A DNA stretch of 64,000 nucleotides from CAZKBP01 sp964551015 (lineage in GTDB: Bacteria > Bacteroidota > Bacteroidia > Cytophagales > Microscillaceae). Under the pieces are notes generated by a model. It made no database searches. It was given only the letters and a program-made list of their open reading frames with translations, and was not told the DNA's origin. Location of the stretch: positions 212,718 through 276,717 of the forward strand of contig CAZKBP010000003.1 in assembly GCA_964551015.1 (NCBI GenBank), read 5' to 3'. A program made the translations under genes and the position numbers. Below are positions 8,755 to 18,671 of this stretch, piece after piece (positions within the stretch are counted from its first letter, which is position 1; every line of letters starts with the position of its first letter).

Positions 8755-10023
8755 TTAATACCCATATTTTTCTTGCCAAAGGGCTTTTAAGTATTTACGG
8801 AGTTCTTTTTCACGCGGGTTTTGGCCAGGATCATAGAATTGATGCCCTGAGATTTCATCGGGTAAATATTCCTGATTCACGAAATTGTATTGGAAATTAT
8901 GCGCATATTGGTAGCCTTGGCCGTAGCCTTCTTTTTTCATCAACTTGGTAGGAGCATTGCGTAAATGGAGAGGCACGGGCAAATTCCCCTTTTTCCTGAC
9001 CAAAGCCAAAGCCTTGTCAATGGCAAGATAGCTGGCATTACTCTTGGGAGAGGAAGCCAAGTAAGTAGCCGTTTGGGAGAGAATGATTCGAGCTTCGGGA
9101 TAACCAACCATCGATACGGCTTGGAAGCAGTTGGTCGCTATGACCAGGGCGGTGGGGTTGGCATTGCCAATGTCTTCGGAGGCCAAGATGAGCATTCTTC
9201 GGGCAATAAACTTGGGATCTTCGCCACCCTCAATCATCCGAGCCAGCCAATAGACCGCCGCGTTGGGGTCGCTGCCTCGCATAGATTTGATAAAAGCCGA
9301 GATAATGTCATAGTGTTGTTCGCCGTCTTTGTCGTAGAGCACGGTTTTTTGCTGGGCATTTTGGAGCACGGCTTCATTGGTAATGACGATAGGTTCTTGG
9401 CCGATGGCATTCACAGTCATTTCAAAAAGATTCAACAAACGGCGGGCATCGCCACCCGAGAGATTGAGGAGGGCTTCGGTTTCCTCGATGTGAATTTCTT
9501 TTTCTTTGAGAATTTCATCCCTTTGCATCGCCTCTTGGAGCAGCTTTTCTAATTCCTCTTTTTCCAAATTTTTTAATATGTAAACCTGACAGCGGGAGAG
9601 GAGAGCCGAAATGACCTCGAAGGATGGATTCTCAGTCGTGGCTCCAATCAAAGTAATAGTTCCGTCTTCTACCGCCCCCAAAAGCGCGTCTTGCTGCGCT
9701 TTGTTAAAACGATGAATTTCATCTATGAAAAGAATACTCCCCGGCTGGTTCTTGGCCTGCTCAATGACTTGGCGCACTTCCTTCACACCGGAGCTGATTG
9801 CACTCAGCGTAAAAAAAGGTTTTTCTAAGAGCTTGCCAATCATTCGAGCTAGCGTGGTTTTGCCTACGCCAGGTGGGCCCCAGAAAATCATAGAGCCGAT
9901 TTTACCCGCTTGGAGCAAACGTGCGAAGATAGCTCCTTTTCCAACTAAATGTGACTGACCCATAAAGTGCTCTAAACTTTCGGGGCGCATACGTTCGGCT
10001 AAGGGCGGAAGATTTTTGGACAT
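8755..10023 (-). CDS. rarA: Replication-associated recombination ATPase RarA (MgsA)
   Basis: 422 residues, full length. A AAA+ clamp-loader-like ATPase that acts at stalled forks together with SSB. Seen: the N-terminal LAERMRPESLEHFMGQ box, Walker A GPPGVGKT (49-56), Walker B FIDEIHRF (about 99-106), sensor-1 region IGATTENPSF, and the C-terminal tetramerisation region with GGDARRLLNL and MRGSDPNAAVYWLARMIEGG. All are intact. The leader on the minus strand has 7-nt periodicity (10030-10085). The GNAT gene upstream on the same strand is about 70 bases away and may be co-transcribed. Confidence 0.96.
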   Translation of the reverse strand: MSKNLPPLAERMRPESLEHFMGQSHLVGKGAIFARLLQAGKIGSMIFWGPPGVGKTTLARMIGKLLEKPFFTLSAISSGVKEVRQVIEQAKNQPGSILFIDEIHRFNKAQQDALLGAVEDGTITLIGATTENPSFEVISALLSRCQVYILKNLEKEELEKLLQEAMQRDEILKEKEIHIEETEALLNLSGGDARRLLNLFEMTVNAIGQEPIVITNEAVLQNAQQKTVLYDKDGEQHYDIISAFIKSMRGSDPNAAVYWLARMIEGGEDPKFIARRMLILASEDIGNANPTALVIATNCFQAVSMVGYPEARIILSQTATYLASSPKSNASYLAIDKALALVRKKGNLPVPLHLRNAPTKLMKKEGYGQGYQYAHNFQYNFVNQEYLPDEISGHQFYDPGQNPREKELRKYLKALWQEKYGY

Positions 10024-10029
10024 TGCTCA

Positions 10030-10085
10030 GTTTTTTATTCTTGTATGGTTGTATGGCTACCTTGTTTTGAAACCAAGGGCTAAGC
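10030..10085 (-). repeat. 7-nt periodic leader of rarA
   Basis: On the minus strand the segment before rarA contains CATACAA, CCATACA and neighbours at a 7-base step. It is more degenerate than the block at 1655 and is included as a weaker family member. Confidence 0.35.
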
Positions 10086-10093
10086 ACTGACTG

Positions 10094-10699
10094 CTATTTA
10101 AAAAGTAAAGGCTCAATGTCAGTTAATAGTTTCTTAAAACGCTCCATAGAAGATGTATCTGGCCACACACTTACATCTTGCTGAATCGGTAAGCGGAATT
10201 GATACACATTGCCATCGAAGCGCACTTCGGCTTGCATATCTCGCAGCTTCCGGAGTACATACTGATTTTCAGGAAGCACACTACCGATAAAATATTCTAA
10301 GGCATGGGCCTTGGCTAATAGATACATAATCGCAGCCAAGAGATTGCCAATTCCTCGCCCCTGATAAGCATCAATCACGGTGATAGCGAGTTCAGCACAG
10401 CAAGTATCATTGTCTAGCCGAATAAAACGAGCGATACCCACCCCTAAGTCTGGGTGCGCATTCGGGTCTAGTGCTCCCCAGGCCACGTGGTTGCACTGAT
10501 CTACTTGGGTAAGATACTCGAGCTGAGACTTGCTCAGTTCTTTGAGATAGCTAAAAAAGCGCATGTATCGGGATTCTGTAGAAAGAAGCGAAAAACCTTC
10601 TTGGACACGGGCTTTATCCTCAGACAAAACCGTTCTCAGGAGTAATTCTTCTTCTGGCCTAAGACTGTACATAAACATTTTGTGGTGCTCGCGTAGCAT
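10094..10699 (-). CDS. GNAT family N-acetyltransferase
   Basis: 201 residues. The acetyl-CoA binding motif A is visible as AYQGRGIGNLLAAIMYLLA, preceded by the beta-4 strand CCAELAITVIDA. The N-terminal half (LRPEEELLLRTVLSEDKARV... SRYMRFFS) resembles the GNAT domain found at the C-terminus of Pat-type protein lysine acetyltransferases, where the RF/RFF motif is typical. Here it is free-standing with no ADP-forming acyl-CoA synthetase part. The substrate is unknown; protein lysine or a small amine is possible. Confidence 0.82.
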   Translation of the reverse strand: MLREHHKMFMYSLRPEEELLLRTVLSEDKARVQEGFSLLSTESRYMRFFSYLKELSKSQLEYLTQVDQCNHVAWGALDPNAHPDLGVGIARFIRLDNDTCCAELAITVIDAYQGRGIGNLLAAIMYLLAKAHALEYFIGSVLPENQYVLRKLRDMQAEVRFDGNVYQFRLPIQQDVSVWPDTSSMERFKKLLTDIEPLLFK

Positions 10700-10938
10700 A
10701 GTATTAAGTTAAAGTGGGAGATATTGGCATCTAATCAAGATGGACTTCGCCTATCTTACGATTTACGTATTTTTTCTTTCTTTAATAATATAATTTGTAG
10801 AGCTTTGAATGAATGATTATATTCATGGCACTTTAGTAACAAATGTTGAAACGCTTACCTCAAGATAGATACTGAATAAGTTTACAAATGCTAAGCAATG
10901 TAAACATTTCAGCGATTAATAAATACCTAATTCAAAAA

Positions 10939-12861
10939 ATGGACACACTCAAAACCCTGAAAGTTATTCCCTACAGTTTATTTACCGATTTTGATATTCA
11001 CCTCTTTAGAGCAGGAAAACACTTCAAATTATACGAAAAATTAGGTGCACATCCTACCGAAATCGAGGGAATTTCGGGGACTTATTTTGCCGTTTGGGCA
11101 CCCAATGCCGAGAAAGTTTCGGTCATCGGTGACTTTAATTTTTGGAATGCAGAAGAGCATCATCTCTTCGTACGCTGGGACGGCTCAGGGATTTGGGAGG
11201 GCTTTATCCCCAACGTGAAACCAGGAAATTTTTATAAATATAGAATACTTTCTAATGAGGGGCAGGTGCTTGAGAAAGGCGATCCCTATGCTTATCTCTG
11301 GGAAGTGCCACCCAAAACGGCTTCCGTAGTTTGGAATCTAGATTATGAATGGAAAGATCAGGCTTGGATGGAGAAAAGGGGGGAAGTTAATCGCTTGGAT
11401 CGTCCTTTTTCTATCTATGAGGTACATATGGGTTCTTGGCGACGCAAAATGGAGGAGCAATACCGTTCTTATCATTACCGCGAACTAGCCGATGAACTGG
11501 TCAATTATGTAGCCGAGATGGGCTTTACGCACGTGGAGTTTTTGCCCGTGATGGAGCATCCTTTTTTTGGTTCTTGGGGTTATCAGGCTACCGGTTACTA
11601 TGCTCCTTCCTCACGCTACGGCACACCACAGGATTTCATGTATTTGGTAGATGCTTTTCACCAAAAAGAGATCGGGGTGATCTTGGATTGGGTTCCTTCT
11701 CATTTTCCTGGGGATGAACATGGCTTAGCTTTTTTTGACGGAACACATCTTTACGAACACGCCGATCCCCGTAAGGGATTTCATCCGGATTGGAGTAGTT
11801 ATATTTATAATTACGGGCGGACAGAAGTCAGGGAGTTTTTGATTAGTAATGCCGTTTTTTGGCTGGATAAATATCATATTGACGGACTGAGAGTGGATGC
11901 CGTGGCTTCTATGCTCTATTTAGATTATTCGCGTAAGCACGGTGAATGGATTCCTAATGAACAGGGTGGCCGTGAAAATGAGGAAGCCATCAGCTTTTTG
12001 AAAGAATTTAATGAAACCATTTATGGAGCTTTCCCTGATATACAAACTATTGCCGAAGAGTCTACGGCCTGGACCGGGGTCTCTAGTCCTACCTTCAACG
12101 GAGGGCTGGGCTTCGGGATGAAATGGATGATGGGCTGGATGCACGATACACTTTTGTATTTTTCTAAAGACCCTATTCACCGTCAGTACCATCAAAACGA
12201 TATTACTTTCAGCTTAGCTTATGCTTTTACCGAGAATTTTTTGTTACCGCTTTCCCACGATGAAGTAGTACACGGCAAAGGGGCATTGATCCAAAGAATG
12301 CCCGGAGACGAATGGCAACGCTTTGCCAATATGCGTCTGCTGTACAGCTACATGTACACGCACCCGGGCAATAAATTACTATTCATGGGAGGCGAATTCG
12401 GCCAAACCTCCGAGTGGCGGCACGATAGCGGCCTAGAATGGCATCTGCTGGAGTTTGAACCCCATCAGGGCTTGCAGCAGTTAATGAAAGACTTGAATCA
12501 ACTTTTGAAAAAGGAAAAAGCACTGCACGAGATTCCCTTTGGTCCTGATGGCTTTGAATGGATAGATTTAAATGATGCCCAGCATTCCGTTTTGGTTTAT
12601 ATCCGAAAGGGACACGATGAGGAAGACCGCTTGATCATTGTACTCAACTTCACTCCTGCCACGCACGATCAATATCGGATTGGTGTTTATCCCAGCGCGG
12701 GTTTTGAAGAAATATTCAATAGCGATGATCCGAAATATTGGGGCAGTGGCTACGAAACCAAAAAGAAAATCCCTACCGAGCTAATTACTTCCCACGGTCG
12801 TGAGTATTCTATTAATCTAAAATTACCTCCCTTGGGCATGCTCGTTTTGAGAGGAAAATAA
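10939..12861 (+). CDS. glgB: 1,4-alpha-glucan branching enzyme
   Basis: Introduces alpha-1,6 branches into glycogen in the cytoplasm. A CBM48 domain (ISGTYFAVWAPNAEKVSVIGDFN) precedes the GH13 barrel. Catalytic regions are intact: GLRVDAVASMLYLD (nucleophile Asp), IAEESTAW (acid/base Glu) and LPLSHDEVVHGKG (transition-state Asp). The open frame extends to 10888, but the Met at 10939 is preferred because the extra 17 residues (MLSNVNISAINKYLIQK) are not typical. About 640 residues, a normal length. The gene is followed by a GH57 protein in the same orientation. Confidence 0.96.
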   Translation: MDTLKTLKVIPYSLFTDFDIHLFRAGKHFKLYEKLGAHPTEIEGISGTYFAVWAPNAEKVSVIGDFNFWNAEEHHLFVRWDGSGIWEGFIPNVKPGNFYKYRILSNEGQVLEKGDPYAYLWEVPPKTASVVWNLDYEWKDQAWMEKRGEVNRLDRPFSIYEVHMGSWRRKMEEQYRSYHYRELADELVNYVAEMGFTHVEFLPVMEHPFFGSWGYQATGYYAPSSRYGTPQDFMYLVDAFHQKEIGVILDWVPSHFPGDEHGLAFFDGTHLYEHADPRKGFHPDWSSYIYNYGRTEVREFLISNAVFWLDKYHIDGLRVDAVASMLYLDYSRKHGEWIPNEQGGRENEEAISFLKEFNETIYGAFPDIQTIAEESTAWTGVSSPTFNGGLGFGMKWMMGWMHDTLLYFSKDPIHRQYHQNDITFSLAYAFTENFLLPLSHDEVVHGKGALIQRMPGDEWQRFANMRLLYSYMYTHPGNKLLFMGGEFGQTSEWRHDSGLEWHLLEFEPHQGLQQLMKDLNQLLKKEKALHEIPFGPDGFEWIDLNDAQHSVLVYIRKGHDEEDRLIIVLNFTPATHDQYRIGVYPSAGFEEIFNSDDPKYWGSGYETKKKIPTELITSHGREYSINLKLPPLGMLVLRGK

Positions 12862-12865
12862 ACTT

Positions 12866-12905
12866 CAAGTTTCGGGTGGCGAGAGGCAGGTGATAAGTTT
12901 TGAAT
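12866..12905 (-). repeat. 7-nt periodic segment between glgB and the GH57 gene
   Basis: Read on the minus strand, AACTTAT, CACCTGC, CTCTCGC, CACCCGA, AACTTGA step at 7 bases. Unlike most blocks of this family it is antisense to the following gene. Confidence 0.4.
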
Positions 12906-12911
12906 TACGGT

Positions 12912-12919
12912 TATTTTTG
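12912..12919 (+). promoter_or_regulatory. Weak candidate -7 element before the GH57 gene
   Basis: TATTTTTG fits TAnnTTTG and lies 58 bases before the ATG. No -33 TTTG at the right distance was found. Confidence 0.2.
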
Positions 12920-12977
12920 TTCTTTGCAGGGAATCGCGAAATAGACCCCTTGCAACCTGAAATACAACTACAAAGAA

Positions 12978-15398
12978 ATGAGTAAATACATCTGTATACA
13001 CGGGCACTTTTACCAACCACCTCGAGAAAATCCTTGGCTGGAAGAGGTAGAGTTGCAAGAATCTGCCGAGCCTTTTCATGATTGGAACGAACGAATTACA
13101 GCCGAATGCTACAACCCAAACGGTGTCTCACGTATTTTGGATGGAGACGGTAAGATCGTAGATATTGTTAACAATTACGCCAAAATCAGCTTTAACTTCG
13201 GCCCTACGCTTCTCTCCTGGATGAAAGACAAAGCCCCCAAAAGCTATCAATATATCCTGGAAGGCGATAAGCAAAGCTTACAAAGATTTAATGGACATGG
13301 CTCAGCGATGGCACAGGTTTATAACCATATCATTATGCCCCTAGCCAACCGAAGAGATAAGGAAACTCAGATTATCTGGGGCTTGGAAGATTTTAAGCGT
13401 CGTTTTGGGCGAGAAGCCGAAGGCATGTGGCTGGCCGAAACAGCCGTGGATACAGAATCTCTGGAGCTATTAGTAGAGCACGGCATCAAATTCACAGTAC
13501 TAGCTCCCAATCAGGCCAAACGCTATCGTAGCTTGGGTGAGCAAGATTGGCTGGAAGGCGTGAATCCTAAGCATCATTATATTTGCCGACTGCCTTCTGG
13601 AAAAAAAATCGTACTATTTTTTTACGATGGAGATGTGTCGCAAGCCGTGGCTTTTAAGGGCTTATTGAAGGATGGAAAAGAATTTGCCAACTACCTAGTC
13701 GGTAATTTTAGTGAAGAAATGGGCGACCAAGCGCAGTTGGTACACATCGCTACCGATGGAGAAAGCTATGGTCATCACCACCGCCACGGAGACATGGCAC
13801 TGGCCTATTGCTTACAGTATATAGAAGAAAATGACCTCGCACGCATTACCAACTACAGCGAATACATGAGCCTCGTAGCACCCACACACGAGGTGGAAAT
13901 TTATGAGGATAGTTCTTGGAGTTGTGCCCATGGGGTAGAACGCTGGAAAAGTAATTGTGGTTGTAGCACCGGAGGCAGACTAGAATGGAATCAGGCTTGG
14001 CGGACGCCTCTGCGTAATGCTCTGGATTGGCTCAGAGACGAATTGATAGAGGTGTATGAATCTGAAATGGCACTTTTTCATCCTGACCCTTGGAAAATTC
14101 GGAACGCTTACATTTCCGTTTTGATGAATCGCGCTCCCGAGAATTTAGAGAAGTTTTTTGAAGAATATATCCAGACAGAATTATCTGAGCACGGAAAAAC
14201 GCGGGTGATGCGCCTCTTGGAAATGCAACGTTACTCCCTGTTGATGTTTACCAGTTGTGCTTGGTTCTTTGATGAAATATCGGGAATAGAGACCGTACAG
14301 GTACTGCAATACGCCAACCGAGCGATTCAATTGGGAGAACGGGTGAGTGACCATTTGCTGGAACCTGAGTTCTTGGATCGCTTGCAAGAAGCAAGCAGTA
14401 ATCTGCCAGAACACGGCAATGGAGCCGAAATTTACCAAAAATTTACAACGCCTGCCCGTCTGACCCTCACCAAGGTAGGGATGCACTATGCCGTGGCTTC
14501 ACTCTTTGCCGATAATCCGGGTAGGATGAGTATCATGAATTACGATGTGGCCAATCAATACTTCGAGCGGCTCGAGGCGGGGATTCAGCGCATGGCCATC
14601 GGGCGTACCACGGTATTTTCTAAAATTACCCTCTCTCAAAAGTATTTTAGCTTCGTAGTGGTCTACTTGGGGCAACATCAAATCATTGGTAGCTCCTCGA
14701 ATCAGCTTTCCCGAAAGGATTTTGATACCATGCGAGATAAGGTAAGAGAAGCCTTTAATATGAGTAATCTCTCTGACGCATTGCAGATCATGCAAACTTA
14801 TTTTCCCTCCAAAAATTTCTCTATCTGGGATTTGTTTAAGGATGAGCGTATTAAAGTATTGAATCAAATCCTCTCCTCGAGTATGGATGATGCCGAAGAT
14901 GCTTATCACAATATTTATGATCGTAACTACAACCTGATGAACGTCATGCGTTCGGCCAACCTGCCCATTCCCCCGATGCTTCGCCAAAATCTAGAAATTG
15001 TCATCAACAAAGACATTGAAGGATTTTTTAATGTAACCTCTTCACATCCCGATCGCTTGCATAATTTGGTGAACGAAGTAGGAAAATGGAGCGTATCGCT
15101 CAATCACGCTAAAATCTCTCACGTGGCGGAGCATAATTTATACGAACGAATCCAGAATTATTACCACCAAGAGCCAGAAAATTTTGAGTTGATTCACCAT
15201 TTGAATCGGATTCTGGAATGTCTTTATTCATTAAGCATCTATCCTGATCTCAACGAAATCCAAAATCTCGTCTTTCGGATGAGCCACGAGTTCATTCCCC
15301 AATGGAACGAGAAAATGGAGAAAGAAACCAAATACCAAGAAGCGAAGAATTATCTCCTACGACTTTGCGAGTTGACCAATTTACGAATCGAGGAATAG
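12978..15398 (+). CDS. Glycoside hydrolase family 57-like protein with DUF3536
   Basis: 806 residues. The N-terminus has the GH57 polysaccharide-deacetylase-like fold signature CIHGHFYQPPRENPW and, further on, AEGMWLAETAVDTESLELL, where the WLAE Glu fits the GH57 nucleophile region. The C-terminal half is helical and corresponds to DUF3536. Such proteins occur beside alpha-glucan metabolism genes and are expected to act on alpha-1,4 glucans, but specificity is not proven. No signal peptide is seen, so it should be cytoplasmic. It follows glgB and converges with a GH31 gene, which supports a glycogen/maltodextrin role. Confidence 0.9.
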   Translation: MSKYICIHGHFYQPPRENPWLEEVELQESAEPFHDWNERITAECYNPNGVSRILDGDGKIVDIVNNYAKISFNFGPTLLSWMKDKAPKSYQYILEGDKQSLQRFNGHGSAMAQVYNHIIMPLANRRDKETQIIWGLEDFKRRFGREAEGMWLAETAVDTESLELLVEHGIKFTVLAPNQAKRYRSLGEQDWLEGVNPKHHYICRLPSGKKIVLFFYDGDVSQAVAFKGLLKDGKEFANYLVGNFSEEMGDQAQLVHIATDGESYGHHHRHGDMALAYCLQYIEENDLARITNYSEYMSLVAPTHEVEIYEDSSWSCAHGVERWKSNCGCSTGGRLEWNQAWRTPLRNALDWLRDELIEVYESEMALFHPDPWKIRNAYISVLMNRAPENLEKFFEEYIQTELSEHGKTRVMRLLEMQRYSLLMFTSCAWFFDEISGIETVQVLQYANRAIQLGERVSDHLLEPEFLDRLQEASSNLPEHGNGAEIYQKFTTPARLTLTKVGMHYAVASLFADNPGRMSIMNYDVANQYFERLEAGIQRMAIGRTTVFSKITLSQKYFSFVVVYLGQHQIIGSSSNQLSRKDFDTMRDKVREAFNMSNLSDALQIMQTYFPSKNFSIWDLFKDERIKVLNQILSSSMDDAEDAYHNIYDRNYNLMNVMRSANLPIPPMLRQNLEIVINKDIEGFFNVTSSHPDRLHNLVNEVGKWSVSLNHAKISHVAEHNLYERIQNYYHQEPENFELIHHLNRILECLYSLSIYPDLNEIQNLVFRMSHEFIPQWNEKMEKETKYQEAKNYLLRLCELTNLRIEE

Positions 15399-15410
15399 AA
15401 AAATCCAAGC

Positions 15411-17828
15411 TTAATCTAAGCTCACCACGATTTCGTCTTCGCTCCAATCAATTTCTACATAAGCCAAACCAGAGACTACTTTGGAAAGGTCTTCGCTATC
15501 TTCGTAGGGGTCAAAATTAGAAATCGGCTCCACGAAGCGGTAGTCCATTTGGTGAATATCCAAGTCCAGACCTCCAGATTTGGGTTTCAAAGTATCTGGA
15601 TCAAAACCGTGCAAATAAATCTTTGCTTTTTCAAAATGACTGCCCATTTGCCCCGTCTTGGCCTCGATGAGTAGCTGACTTTGAGCCGGCTCGTATCGTA
15701 AGATTCTCTGGTAGTATGCCTGTTGTTCATAGGCAAGTGTCTCCCCGTCGTCCTCGTAATAAGTGAAATTACTACCCGTATCACCTTGATAAAGATGAAT
15801 TTCCAAGGTCTTTTCTGGTTTTTCGCCCGTGTGGCTAATGGGTGATTGCATCAGGAGCATACCACCTGCGCGTACGAAAGCTGGAATTTCGTCTTTGGCA
15901 CATTCTACAAACATTTCTTGTGATCCTGTGTATTTTTGATCTACGAAGAGATGGTACCATTCACCTGCTGGCAAATAGATTTTATGATAATTTTGGCGAC
16001 TATCCAGCGGGCAAATCAAGAGATTAGGACCGCAGAGAAATTGATTTTGATAAGTAGGATGATAGACCAAATCATCCCAAGTATAGTCCAGAGCCAAGGT
16101 ACGACTAATCGGTGCGCCCGTTTGGGAGGCTTCCCTAAAAAGCGAATAAAAATAAGGTAGTAAGCGATAGCGCAATTTGATAAAATTACGGGCAATCTCT
16201 TCGGCCTCTTCTCCAAAAGTCCAGGGTTCGGCATCTCGGCTATTAATCATCGTGTGGCATCGGAAAAAAGGCGAAAAAGCACCCCAAGCGACCCAGCGGC
16301 AGAATAAATCTATGGAAGCTTCTCCCACGAAACCTCCTACGTCACAACCCGCGAAAGCGACCCCACTGAGTCCTAAGCTATTAATCAGACGCACATCTGA
16401 GAACATATGCTCTTCATAAGAAACATTATCTCCAGTCCAGATCGCGGCGTAGCGTTGCAAGCCAGCAAAGCCCGAACGGGTCAGGATAAAAGCTCTCCGA
16501 TTAGGAGATAACTTACTAACTCCCTCGTGCGTGGCGCGAATCATTTGTAAGCCGTAGATATTGTGGGCTTTTTTGTGTGTGGCTCCTAATCCGTCGTAAT
16601 CAAATTCTACCAGGTCGGGAAAGTTTTTGTCCCAAACGGCGGGCTCATTCATATCGTTCCAAAAGCCCTCGATTCCCATCTCCACGAGGCTTTGATAATA
16701 ATCTCCCCACCAAGCCCGCGTCTCTGGTTTTGTGAAGTCGGGAAAATGACACCATCCCGGCCAAACGGCTCCGGTGTATAGTCCTCCGTCTGGATATTTT
16801 ACAAATAAATCTTTGTCTTTACCCTCTTCATAACAATCGTAGCCCTCTTCTATCTTGATACCCGGGTCTACCATGGGGATTACGTGAAAGCCCTGCTCCT
16901 TGAGTTGCTTCACAAAACCGGCCGGATCAGGAAATCGCTCTTGGTGCCAAGTAAATACCTTGTAGCGTTCCATGTAGTGAATATCCAGATAGATGACATC
17001 GGCGGGAATATCTCGCTTGCGGAAATTTTCGGCCACATTCAATACTTCCTGATCGGGATAATAGCTATAGCGGCATTGCTGAAAGCCCAGACTCCACAAA
17101 GGGGGCATTTTCATTCTTCCAGTCAGCGCGGTGTAGGCTTCAACGATCTTGGTCAGACTTTCGTCGTGAATGAAATAATAGCGTAGCCCTCCCATACTCG
17201 CCTGAAAAAAGGAAAAACGGTCATTAGAAGCACCAAAATTAAATTTGGTATGGTAGGTATTGTCTAAAAAAATACCATAGGCGCTTGGCTGATGCAAGCC
17301 TACATAAAAAGGAATAGAAGCATAAAGTGGATCCGTATCTGGACCGTAGCCAAACTGATCCGTGTTCCAGTTGACGTACACGCGGCCTCGGCGGTCTAGA
17401 TTACCGGTTTTCTCGCCAAGCCCTAAGAATCGTTCTCCTTCCTGTAATTTTTTATAGTTGGTGACTTCATCACCAATCCAAGCGATCCCTAAGCCGGGGT
17501 CGTCTTCATTGAGCAAGTTCCCTTTTTTGTCCAAAAAGCGGATTCGCAGTGGATTTTTGTAAACAAATAAGTTGATTTTGTCAGTTTGAATCAAGTATTT
17601 ATCTTCCTGCTCTTCCTGAGACCAGTCGATAGGTTGTGGCTCCATGACCACCGCATAGCTAAAGTCTTCAAATTCTTGGTCATTACGAACGGCGTGAATT
17701 TGAATAATCTCGTGGCTGTAAATGACGATTTTTAGCTTAGCTTCTACGGTCAGTATTTTAACATGCTGCGAAAAAGCCTTGTAATCAGTAATTCCCGTAA
17801 GGGAAATATTCTGTGGGTCTTGTCTCAT
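15411..17828 (-). CDS. Glycoside hydrolase family 31 alpha-glucosidase
   Basis: 805 residues. The domain order is typical: N-terminal beta sandwich, catalytic barrel, then C-terminal beta domains. The nucleophile motif GFWNDMNEPAVW and the acid/base region AIWTGDN are intact, and DVIYLDIHYME and the FILTRSGFAG segment also match. It lacks a signal peptide, so it is probably cytoplasmic and would release glucose from alpha-1,4 (or alpha-1,6) linked oligosaccharides. It is convergent with the GH57 gene (12 bases between stop codons). Its leader shows the 7-nt periodicity. Confidence 0.95.
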   Translation of the reverse strand: MRQDPQNISLTGITDYKAFSQHVKILTVEAKLKIVIYSHEIIQIHAVRNDQEFEDFSYAVVMEPQPIDWSQEEQEDKYLIQTDKINLFVYKNPLRIRFLDKKGNLLNEDDPGLGIAWIGDEVTNYKKLQEGERFLGLGEKTGNLDRRGRVYVNWNTDQFGYGPDTDPLYASIPFYVGLHQPSAYGIFLDNTYHTKFNFGASNDRFSFFQASMGGLRYYFIHDESLTKIVEAYTALTGRMKMPPLWSLGFQQCRYSYYPDQEVLNVAENFRKRDIPADVIYLDIHYMERYKVFTWHQERFPDPAGFVKQLKEQGFHVIPMVDPGIKIEEGYDCYEEGKDKDLFVKYPDGGLYTGAVWPGWCHFPDFTKPETRAWWGDYYQSLVEMGIEGFWNDMNEPAVWDKNFPDLVEFDYDGLGATHKKAHNIYGLQMIRATHEGVSKLSPNRRAFILTRSGFAGLQRYAAIWTGDNVSYEEHMFSDVRLINSLGLSGVAFAGCDVGGFVGEASIDLFCRWVAWGAFSPFFRCHTMINSRDAEPWTFGEEAEEIARNFIKLRYRLLPYFYSLFREASQTGAPISRTLALDYTWDDLVYHPTYQNQFLCGPNLLICPLDSRQNYHKIYLPAGEWYHLFVDQKYTGSQEMFVECAKDEIPAFVRAGGMLLMQSPISHTGEKPEKTLEIHLYQGDTGSNFTYYEDDGETLAYEQQAYYQRILRYEPAQSQLLIEAKTGQMGSHFEKAKIYLHGFDPDTLKPKSGGLDLDIHQMDYRFVEPISNFDPYEDSEDLSKVVSGLAYVEIDWSEDEIVVSLD

Positions 17829-17884
17829 CAGGTTTATCTTTCTGGATTGAGTAGGCTATTTAGAAAAAAACTCTAAGAATAACA

Positions 17885-17935
17885 ACCCGTGATTAGCTTT
17901 CAGCAGTTAGTTTCCAGTGTTTAGCGTTTGGTAGG
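17885..17935 (-). repeat. 7-nt periodic leader upstream of the GH31 gene
   Basis: On the minus strand the segment includes AACGCTA, AACACTG, GAAACTA, ACTGCTG, AAAGCTA at 7-base steps. Confidence 0.45.
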
Positions 17936-17998
17936 TATGATGTTTTGAGCTTCTAGGTAGCTTTTAACTGACTTATGAAAGTTAATTGAAGGCCTACG

Positions 17999-18634
17999 CT
18001 AAATCTGCTTGACTGCCTCTTGGATGGGTGTGTCTCCGCTTAATAAGTCCAAGCTTTTCCGATAAGTATTTTCTTGGGAGAGTAGCGCGAGCAAGGTGTG
18101 GGCTACATCTTCACGGGGAATTTCGCCAGAGGAAGGAAGCTTTTCGGAGAGAGCTATGTTTTGTGTAGCACTTTTATGATTGAGTTGGCCCGGACGGAGG
18201 ATGGTATAATCCAAGTCTGTCTCTCTTAGGTGGGCATCGGCCTTAGATTTGGCCTCAAAGTAATGTACCATGCTATCCGGCCAAGCTTTGGGTTGGTCGG
18301 CACGAAGGGCACTGACCATCAGATAGCGTTTGCTACCTTTTTCTACGGCAAAATCTATGGAGCGGATAGCTCCTTGATGATCTACTAATTCGGTTTTGTC
18401 TTTCCCGGTGTGTGCTCCCGAGCCTGCCGCAAATACGACTGCTTGACAACCTTCATAAGCGTGGGAAAAGTCTTTTTCTAGGTCGCCAATCACAGTTTCC
18501 GCCCCCAATGCTTGCAAATCTGCTTCTTGTTCTGCTTTGCGCACCATGGCCTTGATTTCGAGATCTTGTTTGGCCATGAGTTCTACCAAAAATTTCCCGA
18601 TTTGTCCGTTGGCTCCGATAATGAGTGTTTTCAT
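17999..18634 (-). CDS. SDR-like NAD(P)-binding protein (NmrA/YtfG-type)
   Basis: The start is placed at the Met at 18634 because LIIGANGQIGKFLVEL, the Rossmann dinucleotide motif, follows at once. The frame is open further up to 18739, but that stretch is repeat and the end of the neighbouring gene. About 211 residues, an atypical SDR without the YxxxK pair clearly in place, of the kind that reduces quinones or senses NADP. It carries YLMVSALRADQP, where the family usually has a substrate-pocket Ser. Upstream on the same strand, 37 bases away, is an aldo/keto reductase, so the two may be expressed together. Confidence 0.88.
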   Translation of the reverse strand: MKTLIIGANGQIGKFLVELMAKQDLEIKAMVRKAEQEADLQALGAETVIGDLEKDFSHAYEGCQAVVFAAGSGAHTGKDKTELVDHQGAIRSIDFAVEKGSKRYLMVSALRADQPKAWPDSMVHYFEAKSKADAHLRETDLDYTILRPGQLNHKSATQNIALSEKLPSSGEIPREDVAHTLLALLSQENTYRKSLDLLSGDTPIQEAVKQI

Positions 18635-18667
18635 GCTATTTTGTTTTTGAATTTTGAGTTTTGAGTT
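18635..18667 (-). repeat. 7-nt repeat leader AACTCAA, AACTCAA, AATTCAA, AAACAAA
   Basis: On the minus strand four 7-mers run without a break and end five bases before the start codon at 18634. This is one of the cleanest examples of the family and supports the choice of 18634 as start. Confidence 0.65.
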
Positions 18668-18671
18668 TTTT

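Noticed and set aside
15385..15420. AGCTTA-ATC-TAAGCT hairpin between the GH57 and GH31 stop codons as a terminator
   Set aside because: Only six pairs and no T-run on either strand.
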